DNA of 64,000 nucleotides from Candidatus Mailhella merdavium (GTDB lineage: Bacteria; Desulfobacterota; Desulfovibrionia; Desulfovibrionales; Desulfovibrionaceae): positions 1-64,000 of the forward strand of contig DWXS01000042.1 of the NCBI GenBank assembly GCA_019119045.1, written 5' to 3'. Both the position numbers and the translations under genes were made by a program. The notes beneath the pieces are model-generated. The model had not been told where the DNA came from, searched no databases, and worked only from the letters and a program-made list of their open reading frames with translations. This document shows positions 59,659 through 64,000 of the stretch, in pieces. Within the stretch, counting starts at the first letter, position 1. Each line of letters starts with the position of its first letter.

Positions 59659-60993
59659 ATGGACATGGCCATACAGCTTTCCGACAGCTTCAACTACGGC
59701 AAACTGATCCGCTTTGCCCTCCCTTCCGTGTGCATGACTATTTTTACGTCCGTTTACGGAATAGTGGACGGCTTCTTCATTGCCAGTTTTGTGGGAAAAA
59801 CAGCCTTTGCCGCGGTCAACTTCATTTTTCCCGTTCTTACCATGCTGGGCGCAATCGGCCTGATGTTCGGCACGGGCGGCAGTGCGCTCGTTGCTCAAAC
59901 CATGGGAAAAGGCGACAGGGAACGTGCCGGACGCCTCTTCTCCCTCTTCATTCTTTTTTCCGCGCTCTTTTCGCTCACTCTCGCGCTTCTCGCCTTTGTC
60001 TTCCTCCGGCACATCGCGTCCGCCCTGGGTGCGGAAGGGGAACTGCTGGAATACAGCGTTCTTTACGGACGCATCATTGTCTGCGCCGTTCCGGCGCTTG
60101 TTCTGCAAACCGAATTTCAGTGTTTCTTCGTCGCAGCGGAAAAACCCCGGCTGGGCCTTGCCGTGACTGTTGCCGCCGGCCTCACCAACTTCGTGCTGGA
60201 CGCCCTTCTGGTCTGGGTATTTCCTTTCGGACTTGCCGGAGCAGCCCTTGCCACGGCCATAAGTCAGATTGTCGGAGGTCTCGTTCCCCTGTTGTATTTT
60301 ACCCGCCCCAACGGCAGCCCTCTGCGGCTGGTACGCAGCTCTTTCGACGCACGGGCCATACTCGTGGCCTGTCTGAACGGATCTTCGGAATTCATGAGCA
60401 GCGTGGCCATCTCCGTCGCAGGCATGGTCTATAATGTCCAGCTGCTTCGCTATGCCGGAGAAAACGGCGTCGCCGCATATGGAACCATGCTGTATGTTGC
60501 ATGGATTTTCTCGGCAACCTTTATGGGATACGGCATAGGCGTCGCCCCTGTCGTTGCCTACCATGACGGTGCGGCGCATCCCCGGGAAGTCCGCAACATA
60601 CTTCGAAAGAGCCTCGCCGTGATCAGTGCGGCCTCACTGATGATGGTCGTGATATCCCACATATTTGCCGAAACTCTCTGCGGAATATTTCTGGGCGGCG
60701 ACGGCGAGCTGCTCGAACTGGCCTGGAAAGGCTTCAGGCTTTATTCCTTCTGTTTTCTGTTCATGGGCTTTGCCATTTTCGGCTCCGCATTTTTCACGGC
60801 CCTCAACAACGGACTCATCTCCGCCCTCATCGCCGTACTGCGCACCCTTGTTTTTGAAATAGGCGCGGTTCTTATCCTGCCGCTTTTTCTGGGAATTGCG
60901 GGAATATGGCTTTCAACCGTGGCGGCGGAATTCATGGCTGCGCTGCTTACCTTCTTCTTTCTCCTGCAGCGAAACGACAAACGCAGAAGCTGA
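59659..60993 (+). CDS. MATE family efflux transporter
   Basis: KLIRFALPSVCMTIFTSVYGIVDGFFIASFVGKTAFAAVNFIFPVL; divergent from MerR gene. Confidence 0.92.
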   Translation: MDMAIQLSDSFNYGKLIRFALPSVCMTIFTSVYGIVDGFFIASFVGKTAFAAVNFIFPVLTMLGAIGLMFGTGGSALVAQTMGKGDRERAGRLFSLFILFSALFSLTLALLAFVFLRHIASALGAEGELLEYSVLYGRIIVCAVPALVLQTEFQCFFVAAEKPRLGLAVTVAAGLTNFVLDALLVWVFPFGLAGAALATAISQIVGGLVPLLYFTRPNGSPLRLVRSSFDARAILVACLNGSSEFMSSVAISVAGMVYNVQLLRYAGENGVAAYGTMLYVAWIFSATFMGYGIGVAPVVAYHDGAAHPREVRNILRKSLAVISAASLMMVVISHIFAETLCGIFLGGDGELLELAWKGFRLYSFCFLFMGFAIFGSAFFTALNNGLISALIAVLRTLVFEIGAVLILPLFLGIAGIWLSTVAAEFMAALLTFFFLLQRNDKRRS

Positions 60994-61427
60994 AGCGCAA
61001 TCGCCGTCTTTCCGCCGCTCTGCCAATGAACAGAGCAGCCTTTCCGGCTTGCTCCCGTCAGAGAGCGGCCTTGTCTTACGCCCGCCTTCAAATGGCTCTT
61101 CCCGGTTCCCTTATATGAATTTTCCGTCGGGGATGTATGATTCCGCTCACTGTCATTGTATCGTTCCGGGCATGGAGAGGCGGCCTGCTTCCAACTCCAC
61201 GACAGAACCCGGCACGGAACGCATCATTTATCATATGCCCGCAAAAAATCTGCGAAACGGATTTCCATTCCCCGCAGCCGGAAGCCTCATCTGCCCGGCC
61301 CTTCTTCCCGTATTTTTATAAAAAACCGCAAAATCTGCCCCGATGCGAAAGCGGCTCACCCCTTTTCATTTTGTCCAGGGAAACGCTAATATCCGCTCGT
61401 TCCAATGATACTTTGCAGGAGGAACCC

Positions 61428-62273
61428 ATGAGAGATATTCAGGCGTCTGATATCACCAGAGCCGTGGCCGAACTGTCCATCCAGGCATGCTGCCGTCTGC
61501 CTGAGGCTATGCGCGAGGCTCTGCGTGAGGCAGAAAAAACGGAACCTTCCCCGACGGGACGGAATATTCTGGATCAGCTTCTGAAAAACGCCGATATTGC
61601 CGAACAGGAGCTTATCCCCATGTGTCAGGATACCGGGCTGGCTGTGGTATTCGCGGATCTGGGGCAGGATGCGCACATTGTCGGCGGCGATTTCGAGCAG
61701 GCCATTCATGAAGGCATACGGCAGGGCTACGTCAACGGCTATCTGCGTAAATCCAGTGTGGCGGAACCGCTTTTTGAGCGTAAAAACACCGGAGACAACA
61801 CGCCGGCCATCATCCATACGCGCATTGTGCCCGGAGACGCTCTGCATCTGCGTCTGGCTCCGAAGGGAGCCGGCTCGGAAAACAAGAGCGTTCTGAAAAT
61901 GCTGGTTCCCGCAGACGGACTCGAAGGCGTGCGTAAGGTTGTTCTGGACGCCGTACTCGCCGCCGGGCCGAACTCCTGCCCTCCCATGGTTGTGGGCGTA
62001 GGCATAGGCGGCAATATGGAACTTGCCGCATTGTGTGCCAAGCGCGCCGCCGCACGCGACGTGGGCACGGTCAATCAGGATCCGCGCTATGCCGCTCTGG
62101 AACGCGAATTTCTGGAAATGATCAATAATACCGGCATAGGCCCCCAGGGGCTGGGAGGTCTGACCACCGCCGTGGCCGTCCATATCGAATGGGCGCCGAC
62201 TCATATTGCTTCTCTGCCTGTTGCCGTCAATATCAACTGCAACGCGGCAAGGCACGCCGAAACCATCCTTTAG
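61428..62273 (+). CDS. Fumarate hydratase class I, alpha subunit
   Basis: IPMCQDTGLAVVFADLGQDAHIVGGDFEQAIHEGIRQGYVNGYLRKSSV; VGIGGNMELAALCAKRA. Confidence 0.95.
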   Translation: MRDIQASDITRAVAELSIQACCRLPEAMREALREAEKTEPSPTGRNILDQLLKNADIAEQELIPMCQDTGLAVVFADLGQDAHIVGGDFEQAIHEGIRQGYVNGYLRKSSVAEPLFERKNTGDNTPAIIHTRIVPGDALHLRLAPKGAGSENKSVLKMLVPADGLEGVRKVVLDAVLAAGPNSCPPMVVGVGIGGNMELAALCAKRAAARDVGTVNQDPRYAALEREFLEMINNTGIGPQGLGGLTTAVAVHIEWAPTHIASLPVAVNINCNAARHAETIL

Positions 62274-62281
62274 GAGGGACT

Positions 62282-62848
62282 ATGTCGGAAGATCAGATCA
62301 AGCGCATCCGCGCCCCTTTTGACGAGGAAACAGCCCGCTCCCTCAGGGCCGGCGACAGAGTTCTGATTTCGGGTACCGTACTGGCCGCCCGTGATGCCGC
62401 CCACAAGAAAATGGTGGAAGCTCTGGACAGGGGCGAGGCTTTACCGACGGATTTGCATGGAGCCGTCATCTACTATGTCGGCCCTACTCCGGCAAAGCCG
62501 GGACAGGTTATCGGCGCTGCCGGGCCGACCACGTCCGGACGCATGGACGCTGATGCCCCCCGTCTCATTGAACAGGGGCTTAAAGGCATGATCGGCAAAG
62601 GCTACCGCAAACCTGAAGTCGTCGAAGCCATGAAAGCACATGAAGTGCCCTATCTTGCAGCCGTAGGCGGGGCCGGAGCCCTTATTTCCCGCTGCATAAA
62701 AAAATATACCGTGCTGGCCTACGAAGAACTGGGGCCGGAAGCTCTGGCTGCCATGGAGGTGGAGGATTTTCCGGCCATTGTGGTTATCGACTGTCTGGGC
62801 AACAACTATTATGAAACAGGACAGCGGCCTTACAGAAAACTGCCGTAA
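62282..62848 (+). CDS. Fumarate hydratase class I, beta subunit
   Basis: [53 protein letters not shown]. Confidence 0.95.
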   Translation: MSEDQIKRIRAPFDEETARSLRAGDRVLISGTVLAARDAAHKKMVEALDRGEALPTDLHGAVIYYVGPTPAKPGQVIGAAGPTTSGRMDADAPRLIEQGLKGMIGKGYRKPEVVEAMKAHEVPYLAAVGGAGALISRCIKKYTVLAYEELGPEALAAMEVEDFPAIVVIDCLGNNYYETGQRPYRKLP

Positions 62849-62967
62849 GCAGGATCGCCGCTCTGAGATGCGACAGAAGACCGCCCCTCCGTCCATGTGC
62901 GGGACGACAACACTGGGGAGCCGTGAAGACTCCCATAACCTCAACCTGCCCTCGTAAGGGAAAGCTC

Positions 62968-64000
62968 ATGGCATTGTACACAAAAGAGGAAGCTCTGGCC
63001 TATCACAGAGATCCCCGCCCCGGAAAACTGGAAGTTGTTCTGACAAAACCCTTTGCCAACCAGAAAGACCTCTCTCTGGCCTATTCGCCCGGCGTGGCCG
63101 AAGCCTGCATGGAAATATATCGCGACCCCGCCAAAGCCGCTCTCTATACCGGCCGCTCCAATCTCGTGGCCGTGGTCAGCAACGGTACGGCTGTGCTGGG
63201 TCTCGGCGACATAGGGCCGCTGGCAGGCAAACCCGTCATGGAAGGCAAGGGCGTGCTGTTCAAGCACTTCGCCGGAATCGACGTTTATGACATCAACCTG
63301 GATGCCAAAGATCCCGATAAACTGATTGAGATTGTTCAGGCCCTCGAACCCACCTTCGGCGGCATCAACCTCGAAGACATCAAGGCTCCGGAATGCTTCT
63401 ACATTGAACGGGAACTGAAGAAAAAAATGAGCATTCCCGTCTTCCACGATGATCAGCACGGAACAGCCATCATCTCCGGGGCCGCACTGCTCAACGCCTG
63501 CGAAATAAGCGGCCGCAAGCTTGAGGAAGTGCGCGTAGTCACGGTAGGAGCGGGAGCAGCAGGCATAGCCTGCGCCGAATTTTATTGCAGTCTCGGCGTC
63601 CAGCGGGAAAATATCTTCATGTTTGATTCCCGCGGCCTGATCCATCAGGGACGCAAGGATCTGAACGAATACAAGGCGCGCTTTGCCCAGAAACAGGATA
63701 TGGGCGATCTGGCGGCCTGCATGAAGGGCGCCCATCTCTTCCTCGGCCTGTCCAAGGGCAATCTGGTCTCGCAGGATATGGTGCGCTCCATGGCTTCGCA
63801 TCCCGTCATCTTCGCCATGGCCAACCCCGTACCGGAAATCACCTATGAAGCCGCCAAGGAGGCCAGACCCGACTGCATCATGGGTACAGGACGCTCCGAC
63901 TATCCGAACCAGATCAACAACGTCTCCGGTTTTCCCTATATTTTCCGGGGCGCGCTGGACGTCGAGGCAACGGAAATCAACGAAGCCATGAAGGTGGCGG
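62968..64000 (+). CDS. NADP-dependent malic enzyme, truncated by window end
   Basis: [49 protein letters not shown]; open at right edge (not in ORF track; translated by hand). Confidence 0.93.
   Translation, partial: MALYTKEEALAYHRDPRPGKLEVVLTKPFANQKDLSLAYSPGVAEACMEIYRDPAKAALYTGRSNLVAVVSNGTAVLGLGDIGPLAGKPVMEGKGVLFKHFAGIDVYDINLDAKDPDKLIEIVQALEPTFGGINLEDIKAPECFYIERELKKKMSIPVFHDDQHGTAIISGAALLNACEISGRKLEEVRVVTVGAGAAGIACAEFYCSLGVQRENIFMFDSRGLIHQGRKDLNEYKARFAQKQDMGDLAACMKGAHLFLGLSKGNLVSQDMVRSMASHPVIFAMANPVPEITYEAAKEARPDCIMGTGRSDYPNQINNVSGFPYIFRGALDVEATEINEAMKVA

Noticed and set aside
1-64000. CRISPR arrays, prophage or IS transposases
   Set aside because: No regularly spaced direct repeats, cas genes, phage structural genes or transposase motifs were found in the ORF translations.

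Overview
The 64 kb window is GC-rich bacterial chromosome. Gene content (DsrC, the ffh-rpsP-KH-rimM-trmD* block, a FlgM-linked ORF) suggests Desulfovibrionaceae, but this is inferred without a database search. Most of it is ordinary housekeeping and metabolism: a polar amino-acid ABC transporter; a type II R-M pair; OmpA/vWA; dsrC; the ffh to smpB translation block; an AaxB/AaxC-like arginine decarboxylase/antiporter pair; tRNA-Ala(CGC); a flgM unit; amidase; gmhB; NCS2 permease; ppa; KefB-type antiporter; two thiamine loci (thiM-thiE, and thiS-G-H-F-E behind a TPP riboswitch); an amide permease/amidase pair; an ArsR-permease pair; a sigma-54-controlled flavoprotein/permease operon; a MerR-MATE pair; and fumarase plus malic enzyme at the right edge. 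The most notable non-standard signals are: (1) a near-perfect sigma-54 promoter about 80 bp upstream of a strong intrinsic terminator in the ychJ/ffh intergenic region, which looks like an unannotated sigma-54-dependent sRNA (or attenuated leader) with a C-rich anti-Shine-Dalgarno-like stretch; (2) a second near-perfect sigma-54 promoter driving a GltD-like/flavoprotein/anion-permease operon, divergent from a 1007-aa sigma-54 activator with an N-terminal HTH-like region; (3) two genes each interrupted by a single in-frame TGA (ankyrin protein, anion permease); (4) a diverged ~200 bp non-coding element present twice; (5) clear FliA, ArsR and MerR-type sites. All calls come from reading the sequence and the supplied ORF translations. 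No searches or folding programs were run.
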